The position numbers and the translations under genes are program-made. From Solimonas sp. (lineage in GTDB: Bacteria > Pseudomonadota > Gammaproteobacteria > Nevskiales > Nevskiaceae), in contig JASBRP010000026.1 in assembly GCA_030149365.1 (NCBI GenBank), positions 62,001 to 126,000 of the forward strand: a DNA stretch of 64,000 nucleotides. The letters are read 5' to 3'. Below are positions 1 to 9,750 of this stretch, one piece after another. Position 1 is the first letter of the stretch. Every line of letters starts with the position of its first letter. Below the pieces are notes generated by a model, which saw nothing but the letters and a program-made list of their open reading frames with translations, ran no database searches and was not told the DNA's origin.

Positions 1-3000
1 GACACCGACAAGCTGACCGCCACGGCGGGTGCGATCACGGCCACCGGCGGCAGTATCGATGCTGGCACCGTTTCGGCGACGGGTGATGTCACGGCGACTG
101 CTTCAAGCGGCGCACTCAAGACTTCCACTATCGGCGGCAGCGTCATCACGCTGACGGCCAACAGCGGCGCGCTGACGACCGGTGCCATCACCGGTGCGGG
201 TGCGGTGACGGCGGATGCGCAGAGCATTTCGCTGGGCGGGGCGGTGCAGGGCAGCAGTGTGGATCTGGACGCGGTCAACACTCTCTCGGCATCCGGCTTG
301 CTTGACGTGACGGCCACGGCTGGCGCGCTGCGCCTGGAGGGCTCGAGCCTGGGTGGCAACGGGGCTGATCTGTCGGCCACGGGGCTGGTCACGCTGGTCG
401 GCAACCTCGGTGCTGGCAGCAGCTCGGTGACGATCAGCGGCAGCGGCATCGTCGCGGACGACATCAGTGGCAGCAGCCTGCTGCTGGCGGGTGGCACGAG
501 CTTGGTGGACACCGTCAACCTGACCGCCACGGCGGGCGCCATCACGGTCACCGGCGGCAGCATTGATACTGGCACCGTTGCGGCGACGGGTGATGTCACG
601 GCGACCGCATCGGGCGGCGCCCTCAAGACTTCCACGGTCGGCGGCAGCGTCATCACGCTGACGGCCAATAGCGGCGCGCTGACGACCGGTGCCATCACTG
701 GCACCGGCGCGGTAACGGCGGATGCGCAGAGCATTTCGCTGGGTGGGGCGGTGCAGGGTGCCAGCGTCGACCTCGATGCCGCCAACGCCCTTGCGGCGAC
801 CGGCTTGCTGGATGTGACGGCCACGGCCGGCACACTGCGCCTGGAAGGAGCGAGCCTGGGTGCCAACGGGGCGGATCTCCTGGCTACAGGTACCGTCACG
901 CTGGTCGGCGACCTTGGCGCCGGGACTGGGGCCGTGAGCATCGTCGGCAGCGGCATCACCGCCGACGACATCAGCGGCAGCAATCTGCTGCTGGCAGGTG
1001 GCGCGGGCCTGGTAGACACCGATAACCTGACCGCTACGGCGGGCGCGATCACGGCCACCGGCGGCAGCATTGATGCGGGCCTGGTGTTCGCGACGGGCAA
1101 CGTCACGGCCACCGCCAGCAGCGGTGCCCTCAAGACTTCCACCATCGATGGCGGCGCGATCACGCTTACGGCCAACAGCGGTGCACTAACGACCGGTCCG
1201 ATCACCGGCGCGGGCGCGGTGACGGCGGATGCGCAGAGCATTTCGCTGGGCGGTGCGGTGCAGGGCAGCAGCGTCGATCTCGACGCCGCCAATGCTCTTG
1301 CTGCGACCGGCTTGCTGGATGTAACGGCCACGGCCGGCACGCTGCGCCTGGAGGGTTCGAGCCTCGGCGGCAGCGGCGCCGATCTCTCGGCTACCGGTGG
1401 CGTGACCCTGGTCGGCAATCTCGCTGCGGGTACGGGTACCGTAAGCATCGTAGGCAGCGGCATCACCGCCGACGACATCAGCGGCGGCAGCTTGCTGCTG
1501 ACGGGTGGCACGGGCCTGGTGGATGCCGGCAGCCTGACGGCCACGGCAGGTGCGATCACGGTTACCGGCGGCAGCATCGACGCGGGCGTGGTGTCCGGGA
1601 TGGGCAACGTCACGGCGACGGCGAGCAGTGGCGCCCTCAAGACTTCCACCATTGATGGTGACGTGATCACGCTGACGGCGAACAGCGGTGCGCTGACCAC
1701 CGGTGCCGTCACTGGCGTCGGCGCGGTAACGGCGGATGCACAGAGCATCTCGCTGGGCGGTGCGCTGCAGGGCAGCAGCGTCGATCTCGTCGCCGCCAAT
1801 GTCCTCGCGGCTACGGGCTTGCTGGACGTGACGGCCACGGCCGGCGCGTTGCGTCTGGAAGGGGCGAGCCTGGGTGGCAACGGGGCCGATCTGTCGGCCA
1901 CGGGTGCCGTCACGCTGGTCGGCAATCTCGGCGCGGGCACGGGGGCAGTCGTCATCAGCAGTAACGGCATCACTGCCAACGACATCAGCGGCAGCAGCCT
2001 GCTGCTGACGGGTGGCACGGGTGTGGTGGATACGGATGACCTGACCGCCACGGCGGATGCCATAACGGTCACCGGCGGCATCATCGATGCGGGCGTGATA
2101 TCCGCGACCGGCAACGTCACGGCAACGGCGAGCAATGGTGCCCTCAAGACTTCCACGGTCGGTGGCAGCGCCATCACGCTGACCGCGAACGGCGGCGCCC
2201 TGACGGCGGGCGCCATCACCGGCACGGCGGCTGTCGTTCTTGGTGGCAACGGAATCGTCGCCGCTGACATCAGCGGCAGCAGTCTGCAACTGACCGGTGG
2301 TGCGGGGCTGGTGGACTCGGATGACCTGACCGCCACGGCGGGTGCGATCACGGCCACGGGCGGCAGCATCGACGCCGGCATGGTGTCCGCGTCAGGCAAT
2401 GTCACGGCGACCGCCAGTAGTGGTGCCCTCAAGACTTCCACCATCGTTGGCAGCACGATCACCCTGACCGCCAACAGCGGCGCACTGACTACCGGTGCGA
2501 TCACCGGCACAGGCGCGGTGACGGCGGATGCGCAGAGCATTTCGCTGGGCGGGGCCGTGCAGGGCAGCAGCGTCGATCTGGATGCGGTAAACAGCCTGGC
2601 GGCGATTGGCTTGCTCGATGTCACGGCCACGGCCGGCAGCTTGCGCCTGGAGGGCGGGAGCCTGGGTGGCGGCGGAGCCGATCTCTCGGCGACGGGTACT
2701 GTCACCCTGGTCGGCAATCTTGGCGCGGGGTCTGGTGCCGCGAGCATCGTTGGCGGCGGCATCACCGCCGACGATGTCAGCGGCAGCAGTCTGCTGCTGA
2801 CGGGCGGCACGGGCGTGGTGGATGCCGGCAGCCTGACGGCTACGGCGGGTGCGATCACGGTGACGGGCGGCAGCATTGATGCCGGCGTCATGTCCGCGAC
2901 GGGCAACGTCACGGCGACGGCGAGCAGCGGTGCACTCAAGACGTCGACCGTCGGCGGCAGCACCATTGCGCTGGCCGCGAACGGCGGCGCACTGACGGCG

Positions 3001-3530
3001 GGCGCCATCACCGGTACGGCGGCAGTCACCCTCAACGGCAATGGCATCACCGCCGACGACATTGGCGGCAGCAGTCTGTTGCTGACGGGCGGCACGGGCC
3101 TGGTGGACACCGGCAAGCTGACGGCCTCGGCAGGCGCGATCACGGTCTCCGGTGGCAGCATCGACGCGGGCGTAGTCTCGGCCACGGGCAATGTCACGGC
3201 CACGGCGAGCACTGGTGCACTCAAGACCTCGACCATTGGCGGCAGTGCGATCACGCTGACCGCGAGCAGCGGCGCACTGTCCACCGACGAGATCACCGGC
3301 ACGGGCGCGGTGACGGCGGATGCGCAGAGCATCTCGCTGGGTGGTGCGGTACGTGGCACGAGCGTGGACCTGGATGCCGCGAATGCCCTGGCTGCCACGG
3401 GCCTGCTGGATGTGACGGCCGCGACCGGCACGCTGCGCCTGGAGGGCGCGAGCCTGGGCGGTGCCGGCGCCGATCTCTCGGCGAGCGGTGCACTGATCCT
3501 GGTGGGCGACCTTGCCGGCGGCTCGGCACT
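1..3530 (+). repeat. Nested in-frame tandem repeat: 507-bp units, then 792-bp (507+285) units
   Basis: The anchor GCGGATGC (encoding ADAQSISLGG) recurs at 211, 718, 1225, 1732, 2524 and 3316. The first spacings are exactly 507 bp; the last two are 792 bp. The extra 285 bp is a short unit that repeats the 'DISGSSLLLTGG...TATASSGALKTST' half but lacks the 'ADAQSISLGG...SATG.VTLVG' half. A second anchor confirms this, with GACATC at 1981 and 2266 (285 bp apart) and again at 2773 and 3058. All units keep frame. Confidence 0.92.
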
Positions 3531-5457
3531 GGTGGACTTGTCTGGAGATACGATCAACGCGGAGGCCATCAGCGGCGGCACGGTGAAACTCGCGGCTACG
3601 GGCCTGCTGACAGCCGGCAACATCACGGCGGGCGCCGGTGGCATCACGGCCACGGCATTGGGCCTCGATACCGGGGACCTCACGGCCACGGGCGGCGGTG
3701 ACATCACGGCGACGGCTACAGCGGGCGATCTGCTGGCCGGAGCCGTCAGCGGTGACGTGGTGACCTTGCTGGCCAGCGGTGGCATCGAGACTGCTGGCAT
3801 CGTCGCCAACACCCTGTCGCTGACCGCGGGTGGCAGCTTGACGACGCTGAACCTGCAGGCAGGGTCTGGCGGCGCCAGCCTGTCGGCGGCGTCCATCGAC
3901 GCCGGTTCGATCACGGTAGTGGGCGGCGATCTTTCCGCGACGGCGCAGTCCGGCGACCTGGAGGCCGATGACATCCTGGCGAGCGATGTGGAGCTGACCG
4001 CCGAACAGGGCGATATCGCGGTGGGCGACGTGACGGCTTCGGAGGCGAGCTTCAGCGCCCCTGAAGGCGCGATCACCGTGGGCAGCGTGGATTCCGCTGG
4101 CGACGTGGACTTCGACTTCGGCACGGGGCTGGACACCGGCGCCCTGACGCTGGCGGGCACGCTGTTCGCCGACCTCGACAACACCGACGCGGTGTTCGGC
4201 GACGTCAATGCCCAGGCGGTGGACATCACCGTCAGCGGTGGCGACATCGTCATCGGCAACGTGACGGTGACCCAGGACATCGACCTGACGGCGTCGGGTC
4301 GCGTGCAGTTCGGCAATCTCAACGGTCAGGACATCGCGATCAGCCTCGGTCAGGACTCGACGATCGGCAGCAGCCAGGTGATCGCATCCGGCAGCTTCGC
4401 GCTCGACGGCGCCGGCGTGCTGGGCGGCAATGCCCTGACTGTGCAGGCGCAGGGCATCGATGTCGGAGCCGGCCTGGCGCTGGAGTCGGCCAGCTTCACG
4501 ACGCCGGGCAGCGCGAGCTTCAGTGGCGCATTGTTCGAGGTGCAGACGCTGACGGTAACCGCGGCGAGTATTGGCATCGACAACGCCACGCTGGAGGCGG
4601 GAGAGGCAACCCTCAACTCCGGCGGCAACGTTACGCTGGCGAATGCGCAGCTGACGGGCGGCCGCTACACGGTCAGCGCCGCGGGCCTGGTGCAGGATGC
4701 AGGCGAGGGTGGCTCGCTCTTCGACGTGGCGGCCCTGGGCATTTCGGCGTCCGAGATCGCGCTGGGTGACAGCATTATCCAGGTGGGCAACGGCGTGGCC
4801 GCGATCGGCGGCGACGCCGGCCTGCTGGCCGCGCTGCAGGGCAAGAATCCGGATCTGCTGCCGGCCTCGCCGGGGCCCAATGCCAGCTTCATCGCCAGCC
4901 GTGTCGAGCTGGGTAGCCTGGAGCTTGCCGGAGACTACCTGTACATCTCGGCCGATGACGTGCAGTTCGCCGGCAGCATCGAGGCGCCGGTGGACCTGTT
5001 CGTGCACTTCAGCCCGATGACGGCGAGCGCCGACCTGGGGATCGAGACCGCGGCGGCAATGGCGCGGCAGATCAACCTGAACCGCGATGAGCACTTCAAC
5101 GTCTTCCCGGGCACTACGTTCGCGATCGGCGGCATCGGCTTCGGCGGCGATATCTTCGTCGGCGAGAACGGCCCGGTGACCCTGTCGCCGCGCCAGAGCA
5201 ACTTCGTCTTCATGACCGAGGGCAGCATTTTTGGCCTGAGCAACCTGGCGACCAATGGCAGTGTCGTGGTGCTCGGCGGCACGGCGGTCTCGTACAACGA
5301 GATCGAGGTTCCGCTGAACGACGAGTTCAAGCCGGACCTGCCGGGTGACGAGCTGAAGATCGACAGCACCGAGGACAAGGCCAGCGGTTTCGCGGCGGGC
5401 GAGGTGGAATACGAGTCGGCCCCCGAGGAGGGCGACGACAGCCTGCAGTGCACCTAA
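1..5457 (+). CDS. Filamentous-haemagglutinin-like repetitive exoprotein (TpsA type), 3' part
   Basis: The frame is open from base 1, so the gene starts upstream of the window; 1818 residues are visible. Residues 1 to about 1180 are tandem Gly/Ala/Thr/Ser-rich repeats expected to form a secreted beta-helix. The following region is less repetitive. The last 250 residues resemble the C-terminus of the TpsA protein encoded at 36940-40458: an 'ASF/VAS..VELG' block, then a 'FAIGG.GF.G.I' strand block, then an acidic tail ending Asp-Asp-Ser-Leu-Gln-Cys-Thr. I see no other cysteine in the visible part. It is probably exported by a TpsB partner that is not visible beside it; the TpsB at 40469-42112 is a possible partner. 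The signal peptide and TPS domain lie outside the window, so the family call rests on the repeats and the C-terminal similarity. Confidence 0.8.
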   Translation, partial: DTDKLTATAGAITATGGSIDAGTVSATGDVTATASSGALKTSTIGGSVITLTANSGALTTGAITGAGAVTADAQSISLGGAVQGSSVDLDAVNTLSASGLLDVTATAGALRLEGSSLGGNGADLSATGLVTLVGNLGAGSSSVTISGSGIVADDISGSSLLLAGGTSLVDTVNLTATAGAITVTGGSIDTGTVAATGDVTATASGGALKTSTVGGSVITLTANSGALTTGAITGTGAVTADAQSISLGGAVQGASVDLDAANALAATGLLDVTATAGTLRLEGASLGANGADLLATGTVTLVGDLGAGTGAVSIVGSGITADDISGSNLLLAGGAGLVDTDNLTATAGAITATGGSIDAGLVFATGNVTATASSGALKTSTIDGGAITLTANSGALTTGPITGAGAVTADAQSISLGGAVQGSSVDLDAANALAATGLLDVTATAGTLRLEGSSLGGSGADLSATGGVTLVGNLAAGTGTVSIVGSGITADDISGGSLLLTGGTGLVDAGSLTATAGAITVTGGSIDAGVVSGMGNVTATASSGALKTSTIDGDVITLTANSGALTTGAVTGVGAVTADAQSISLGGALQGSSVDLVAANVLAATGLLDVTATAGALRLEGASLGGNGADLSATGAVTLVGNLGAGTGAVVISSNGITANDISGSSLLLTGGTGVVDTDDLTATADAITVTGGIIDAGVISATGNVTATASNGALKTSTVGGSAITLTANGGALTAGAITGTAAVVLGGNGIVAADISGSSLQLTGGAGLVDSDDLTATAGAITATGGSIDAGMVSASGNVTATASSGALKTSTIVGSTITLTANSGALTTGAITGTGAVTADAQSISLGGAVQGSSVDLDAVNSLAAIGLLDVTATAGSLRLEGGSLGGGGADLSATGTVTLVGNLGAGSGAASIVGGGITADDVSGSSLLLTGGTGVVDAGSLTATAGAITVTGGSIDAGVMSATGNVTATASSGALKTSTVGGSTIALAANGGALTAGAITGTAAVTLNGNGITADDIGGSSLLLTGGTGLVDTGKLTASAGAITVSGGSIDAGVVSATGNVTATASTGALKTSTIGGSAITLTASSGALSTDEITGTGAVTADAQSISLGGAVRGTSVDLDAANALAATGLLDVTAATGTLRLEGASLGGAGADLSASGALILVGDLAGGSALVDLSGDTINAEAISGGTVKLAATGLLTAGNITAGAGGITATALGLDTGDLTATGGGDITATATAGDLLAGAVSGDVVTLLASGGIETAGIVANTLSLTAGGSLTTLNLQAGSGGASLSAASIDAGSITVVGGDLSATAQSGDLEADDILASDVELTAEQGDIAVGDVTASEASFSAPEGAITVGSVDSAGDVDFDFGTGLDTGALTLAGTLFADLDNTDAVFGDVNAQAVDITVSGGDIVIGNVTVTQDIDLTASGRVQFGNLNGQDIAISLGQDSTIGSSQVIASGSFALDGAGVLGGNALTVQAQGIDVGAGLALESASFTTPGSASFSGALFEVQTLTVTAASIGIDNATLEAGEATLNSGGNVTLANAQLTGGRYTVSAAGLVQDAGEGGSLFDVAALGISASEIALGDSIIQVGNGVAAIGGDAGLLAALQGKNPDLLPASPGPNASFIASRVELGSLELAGDYLYISADDVQFAGSIEAPVDLFVHFSPMTASADLGIETAAAMARQINLNRDEHFNVFPGTTFAIGGIGFGGDIFVGENGPVTLSPRQSNFVFMTEGSIFGLSNLATNGSVVVLGGTAVSYNEIEVPLNDEFKPDLPGDELKIDSTEDKASGFAAGEVEYESAPEEGDDSLQCT

Positions 5458-5481
5458 GGTTCTTGGGTCCTTTTGGGCCAT

Positions 5482-5510
5482 GCCGGGCCGCCGTGTGAGG
5501 GCGGCCCGGC
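5482..5510 (+). terminator. GC-rich hairpin after the exoprotein gene
   Basis: A perfect 11-bp stem (arms 5482-5492 and 5500-5510, GCCGGGCCGCC and its complement) with a 7-base loop lies 25 bases after the exoprotein stop codon. No U-tract follows, so it may be a weak terminator or a 3'-end-protecting hairpin. Confidence 0.55.
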
Positions 5511-5570
5511 CTCGCTATGATGGGGCTCCGGCGCAAGACCGGAGCTAGCCTGCAGCCAGCGAGGAGAACC

Positions 5571-7757
5571 ATGAGCGAACAAGTCCACTACGGCGCCTGC
5601 AATCTTTGCGAGGCGATCTGCGGTCTGGAGTTCCGGGTGCGCGATGGGCGCATCGTCTCGATTCGCGGTGATGACCGGGACCCGCTGTCGCGGGGCCATA
5701 TCTGCCCCAAGGCCGTGGCCCTGCAGGACCTGCACGAGGATCCGGATCGCCTGCGGCGGCCGCTGAAGCGTGTGGGTGAGCGCTGGGAGGAGGTCGGCTG
5801 GGACGAGGCGTTGGACGAGATCGCCGACCGCCTGGTGGCGGTCCAGCGCGAGCATGGGGTCAACAGCGTTGCGGCCTACCTGGGCAACCCCAGCGTGCAC
5901 AACTGGGGCAACCTCACCCATAGCGCCGCATTGTTCGGCCCGCTGAAGACGCGCAGCCGCTATTCCGCCACCTCGGTGGACCAGTTGCCGCATCAGCTGG
6001 TGGCCTACTGGCTCTATGGGCATCAGTTGCTGCTGCCGGTGCCGGACATCGACCGCAGCCAGTACATCCTGATGCTGGGCGCCAATCCCATGGCGTCCAA
6101 CGGCAGCCTGTGGACGGTACCGGATTTCCGCAACCGGCTGAAGGCAATGCAGGCCCGCGGTGGCCGGCTGGTGCTGATCGACCCGCGCCGCACGGAAACG
6201 GCCGAGGTCGCGGACGAGCATCACTTCATCCGCCCCGGCAGCGACGCCGCCCTGCTGCTGGCCCTGCTCAACGTGGTGCTGAATGAGGGCCTGGCCCGAC
6301 CCGGCCGGCTGGCGGAGTTCACCGACGGCCTGGACCAGGCGGCAGAGGCGCTGCGCAGCTATACGCCGGAGCGTGCCGCGGCCGTCACCGGCATCGCGGC
6401 GGACGACATCCGGCGCATCGCACGCGAGCTGGCGGCGGCGCCGACCGCCGCGGTCTATGGCCGCATGGGCGTGTCGACGCAGGCTTTCGGCACGCTGTGC
6501 CAGTGGGCCATCCAGCTGCTCAATATCGCCACCGGTAACCTCGACCGCGAGGGCGGCGTGATGCTGCCGCATCCGGCGGTGGACCTGATCAAGGGCGGCG
6601 GCTCCAAGCCCGGCCACTACGCTGCCTGGAAGACCCGCGTGCGCGGCCTGCCGGAGTTCGGCGGCGAGCTGCCGGTGTCGGCGCTGGCGGAGGAGATCCT
6701 GACCCCCGGCGAGGGCCAGGTCCGTGCGCTGATCACCATCGCCGGCAACCCGGTGCTGTCCACTCCCAATGGCCGACAGCTCGACCAGGCGCTGGCGCAG
6801 CTCGACCTGATGGTCTGCGTGGACACCTATCTCAACGAGACCACGCGGCACGCGCATTTCATCCTGCCGCCCACCGGTGGCCTGGAGCACGATCACTACG
6901 ACCTGGTGTTCCACCACCTGGCGGTGCGCAATACGGCCAAGTACAGCCCGGCGATCTTCCCCAAGCCCAAGGGCGCGCTGCACGACTGGGAAATCTTCGC
7001 GAAGCTGGGTCGCCGACTGCGCGAGCGCCAGGACGAGAAGCCCCGTGGCCCGCTGCTGAAGCGGCTCAGCGCCAAGCTCAAGGACGAGTTCCTGCTGCGC
7101 GCGCCGCCGCATCGCATCCTGGACCTGGGCCTGCGCCTGGGGCCCTACGGACGCAAGGCGCCGCAGAAGCTGAGCCTGGCCAAGCTCAAGGCCAATCCGC
7201 ATGGAGTGGACCTGGGGCCGCTGCGCCCGGCGCTGCCGCAGCGGCTGCATGGCAAAAGCAAGCGTATCGCCGCGGCCCCTGCGGCCGTGCTGGCCGACCT
7301 GCAGCGCTTCGAACGCGAGCTGCTGTCGCAGGAAGCGGTGGCACCACGGCCGGGCGAGCTGTGGCTGATCGGCCGCCGCCACGTGCGCAGCAATAATTCA
7401 TGGATGCACAATTCGCAGCGGCTGGTGAAGGGCAAGCCGCGTCACCAGCTGTTCATGCATCCACAGGACCTCGCGGCGCGTGGCTTGGCCGATGGGCAGA
7501 TGGTGCGGGTCAGCTCCCGTGTCGGCAGCGTGGACGTGGAGATGCAAGCCACCGAGGACATCATGCCCGGCGTGGTCTCGCTGCCGCACGGCTGGGGGCA
7601 TGCGCGCCCGGGCGTGAAGCTGCGCATTGCCCAGGCGCAGGCCGGGCAGAGCGCCAATGACCTCACCGACGACCAGGCGCTGGACGCGCTGTCCGGCAAT
7701 GCCGCGCTCAATGGCATTCCGGTGACGGTGGAAGCGGCGAGGGTGCGGGCCGCCTGA
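5571..7757 (+). CDS. Molybdopterin-dependent oxidoreductase (formate dehydrogenase-like)
   Basis: A 728-residue member of the DMSO-reductase/formate dehydrogenase family. The N-terminus carries a [4Fe-4S] motif, CNLCEAIC followed by a fourth Cys in 'GHICPKA', so it should bind one cluster plus a bis-pterin Mo or W cofactor. The central pterin-binding domain shows 'LMLGANPMASN' and 'LVLIDPRRTETA'; the C-terminal binding domain (from about residue 590) shows 'LWLIGRRHVRSNNSWMHN' and 'SLPHGWGH'. There is no Tat signal, so it is cytoplasmic. I chose ATG 5571, with GAGGAG just upstream, over in-frame ATGs at 5517 and 5520. No partner subunit or cofactor gene is adjacent. The substrate is not predictable from this sequence. 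Confidence 0.88.
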   Translation: MSEQVHYGACNLCEAICGLEFRVRDGRIVSIRGDDRDPLSRGHICPKAVALQDLHEDPDRLRRPLKRVGERWEEVGWDEALDEIADRLVAVQREHGVNSVAAYLGNPSVHNWGNLTHSAALFGPLKTRSRYSATSVDQLPHQLVAYWLYGHQLLLPVPDIDRSQYILMLGANPMASNGSLWTVPDFRNRLKAMQARGGRLVLIDPRRTETAEVADEHHFIRPGSDAALLLALLNVVLNEGLARPGRLAEFTDGLDQAAEALRSYTPERAAAVTGIAADDIRRIARELAAAPTAAVYGRMGVSTQAFGTLCQWAIQLLNIATGNLDREGGVMLPHPAVDLIKGGGSKPGHYAAWKTRVRGLPEFGGELPVSALAEEILTPGEGQVRALITIAGNPVLSTPNGRQLDQALAQLDLMVCVDTYLNETTRHAHFILPPTGGLEHDHYDLVFHHLAVRNTAKYSPAIFPKPKGALHDWEIFAKLGRRLRERQDEKPRGPLLKRLSAKLKDEFLLRAPPHRILDLGLRLGPYGRKAPQKLSLAKLKANPHGVDLGPLRPALPQRLHGKSKRIAAAPAAVLADLQRFERELLSQEAVAPRPGELWLIGRRHVRSNNSWMHNSQRLVKGKPRHQLFMHPQDLAARGLADGQMVRVSSRVGSVDVEMQATEDIMPGVVSLPHGWGHARPGVKLRIAQAQAGQSANDLTDDQALDALSGNAALNGIPVTVEAARVRAA

Positions 7758-7886
7758 CGGATCGGAGAGCGAAAGCGGACCTGCGGCACACCTGACGGCC
7801 GGACCACGTTGTCCGGGGCCATGGGCTCCAGTAGATTGGCGCCTGCATCCCACCGCAGACCGCACCGACTCCCGGGGAGAGCCGCC

Positions 7887-9095
7887 TTGCCGTCGCCGTC
7901 CCGCTACGCCGCACATGCCTTTCATGACAGCCTTCCGAATGGCCGCAGCTCCGGTGAGCTGTTGGTCACGCCGCTGGGTTTCCAGTTCCGCTGTGCTTCC
8001 GGCACGGTGGACATCCCGTTCCGTGGCGCGGAGCTGCGCCTGGGGGGCGCTTCGGATCGCCTGGTGTTCGTCAGCAACCCGGCCCGACCCGGCTGGTCCG
8101 TCTACACCGACGACCGCGGCCTGATCGCCGACCCGTTGCTGGCGCAACAGCCCGAGTTGCAGCAGGCCCTGTCCTCGATGCGTCGCAAGCGCACCGGCGG
8201 CTGGCTGGCGACCCTCGCCATCGCCTTGCTGCTGCTGGGCCTGCCGCTGGCCTTCCTGTTCAACATCGACATCTTTGCCGGCATGGCGGCAAAGCGCATT
8301 CCGGCGGAATGGGAGGAGGGCCTGGGCAAGCGGGTCTTCGCCCAGTACGAGATCGGCGCGCAGCTGATCGAGGACAAGGCGCTGGCGGCGCAGCTGAAGA
8401 AGCTGACCGATCCGCTGGAGCAGCAGATCGACAATCCGCGCTATCCCTTCCGCTTCCATATCGCCAAGGACAGCCAGATCAACGCCTTCGCCCTGCCGGG
8501 TGGCTACGTGGTGATCAACTCGGAGCTGATCCTGCGCGCGCGCAGTGCCGACGAGTTGCTGGGCGTGACGGCGCACGAGATGTCGCATGTAACCGAGCAG
8601 CACGGCATGCGCTCCGTCATCACCTCGGCCGGCGTGCTGCTGATCGCCCAGGGCCTGCTGGGAGACGTGGCGGGCCTGGCGGCAACGCTGGCCTCCGCCG
8701 CGCCGCTGCTGCTCAACCAGAGCTACTCGCGTGGCTTCGAGAAGCAGGCCGACAAGCGCGGCGTGGAGCTGCTGCAACGCGCCCGCATCGATCCGCTGGG
8801 CATGGTGCGCTTCTTCGAGTTGGTGCAGTCCGAAGAGAAGAAGCGCCAGGAAAAGATCCGCAAGACGGCCGGCGACCGTACCGCGGACGTGCTGGAAGGA
8901 GCCTCCAAGTTTCTCAGCACGCACCCGCAGACCCAGGACCGCATCGAGGCCATCCGCAAGATGGCGGCGAAGCAGCCGGGGCCGTATGTGAACCTGGACG
9001 CGGACTTCCTGAAGCTGCAGGAGCAGGTCAGGGCGTTCGTGGCGCAAGACAACAAGGAAGAAGGGGAAGGGACGGAAGATGAAAACCGCAATTGA
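7887..9095 (+). CDS. M48-family membrane metalloprotease
   Basis: Zinc-peptidase of the M48 (HtpX/Ste24/Oma1) type, 402 residues. The HEMSH zinc motif lies near residues 230-234 and the third ligand is probably in 'EKQADKRG' near 285. One strongly hydrophobic segment (about 103-128, 'LATLAIALLLLGLPLAFLF') separates an N-terminal domain from the protease domain. I prefer the TTG at 7887, preceded by GGGGAGA; an in-frame ATG at 7809 would add 26 low-complexity Arg/Pro-rich residues. Its 3' end overlaps the following AIM24 gene by 17 bases, so the two are probably co-expressed. A quality-control role at the membrane is likely but not proven. Confidence 0.85.
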   Translation: MPSPSRYAAHAFHDSLPNGRSSGELLVTPLGFQFRCASGTVDIPFRGAELRLGGASDRLVFVSNPARPGWSVYTDDRGLIADPLLAQQPELQQALSSMRRKRTGGWLATLAIALLLLGLPLAFLFNIDIFAGMAAKRIPAEWEEGLGKRVFAQYEIGAQLIEDKALAAQLKKLTDPLEQQIDNPRYPFRFHIAKDSQINAFALPGGYVVINSELILRARSADELLGVTAHEMSHVTEQHGMRSVITSAGVLLIAQGLLGDVAGLAATLASAAPLLLNQSYSRGFEKQADKRGVELLQRARIDPLGMVRFFELVQSEEKKRQEKIRKTAGDRTADVLEGASKFLSTHPQTQDRIEAIRKMAAKQPGPYVNLDADFLKLQEQVRAFVAQDNKEEGEGTEDENRN

Positions 9096-9747
9096 GGGCA
9101 GGCCGGCATTCGCCTACCTGCAGCTGACGCTGGAGCCCGGCGAGTCGATCGTCGCCGAGTCCGATGCCATGGCCAGCATGTCGGCCGAGCTGGACCTGCG
9201 AACCCGCCTCAACGGCGGCTTCTGGCGCGGCCTGGCGCGCAAGTACCTGGGCGGAGAGTCGTTGTTCATCAACCGCTTCAGCAATGCCACGCAGCAGCCG
9301 CGCACGCTGACGCTGGTGCAGCCGACGCCAGGCGACATCCTGTGCCGCGAGCTGGCTGCCGGCGAGACCTACTACCTGCAGCCGGGCGCCTTCCTGGCTG
9401 CCGACGAGTCGGTGACGCTGGGCCTGAAGTGGGCAGGTCTGGTTTCCTGGATCGCCAGCGAGGGCCTGTTCAAGATGGCCGTCACCGGCCCGGGCCGTGT
9501 CTGGTACGGCGCCTATGGGGCCTTGCTGGAGCGGGCGCTGGACGGCGAGACCATCGTCGATACCAGCCACCTGGTGGCCTACGAGCCGGGCGTGCAGCTG
9601 CGCCTGCAGCTGGCCGGCGGCATCTTCTCCAGCATCTTCGGCGGCGAAGGCCTGGTGACGCGCCTGTCGGGCAAAGGCAAGTACGTCATCCAGACGCGCA
9701 GCATCAGCGGCCTCAGCGGCTGGATCAACCCGAAGCTCTGGGGCTAA
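9079..9747 (+). CDS. AIM24 family protein, copy 1
   Basis: A 222-residue all-beta protein of the AIM24/TIGR00266 family. Hallmarks are 'LEPGESIVAESDAMASMSA', 'GGESLFINRFSN' and the closing 'FGGEGLVTRLSGKGKYVIQTRS'. It is the first of three consecutive paralogues and overlaps the M48 protease gene by 17 bases. No signal peptide or membrane segment is seen. The eukaryotic namesake is mitochondrial; the bacterial function is not established. GGGA and GGAAG lie just upstream of the ATG. Confidence 0.87.
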   Translation: MKTAIEGRPAFAYLQLTLEPGESIVAESDAMASMSAELDLRTRLNGGFWRGLARKYLGGESLFINRFSNATQQPRTLTLVQPTPGDILCRELAAGETYYLQPGAFLAADESVTLGLKWAGLVSWIASEGLFKMAVTGPGRVWYGAYGALLERALDGETIVDTSHLVAYEPGVQLRLQLAGGIFSSIFGGEGLVTRLSGKGKYVIQTRSISGLSGWINPKLWG

Positions 9748-9750
9748 TCG

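Noticed and set aside
1-3530. Could the regular repeats be a CRISPR array?
   Set aside because: The units are 285-507 bp, in frame, coding, and lack short spacers.
2392-5481. A 1029-codon open frame on the minus strand opposite the exoprotein gene
   Set aside because: It arises from the G+C-rich, stop-poor repeats; the translation is Arg/Ala/Gln-rich with no domain, and the plus-strand frame is the real gene.
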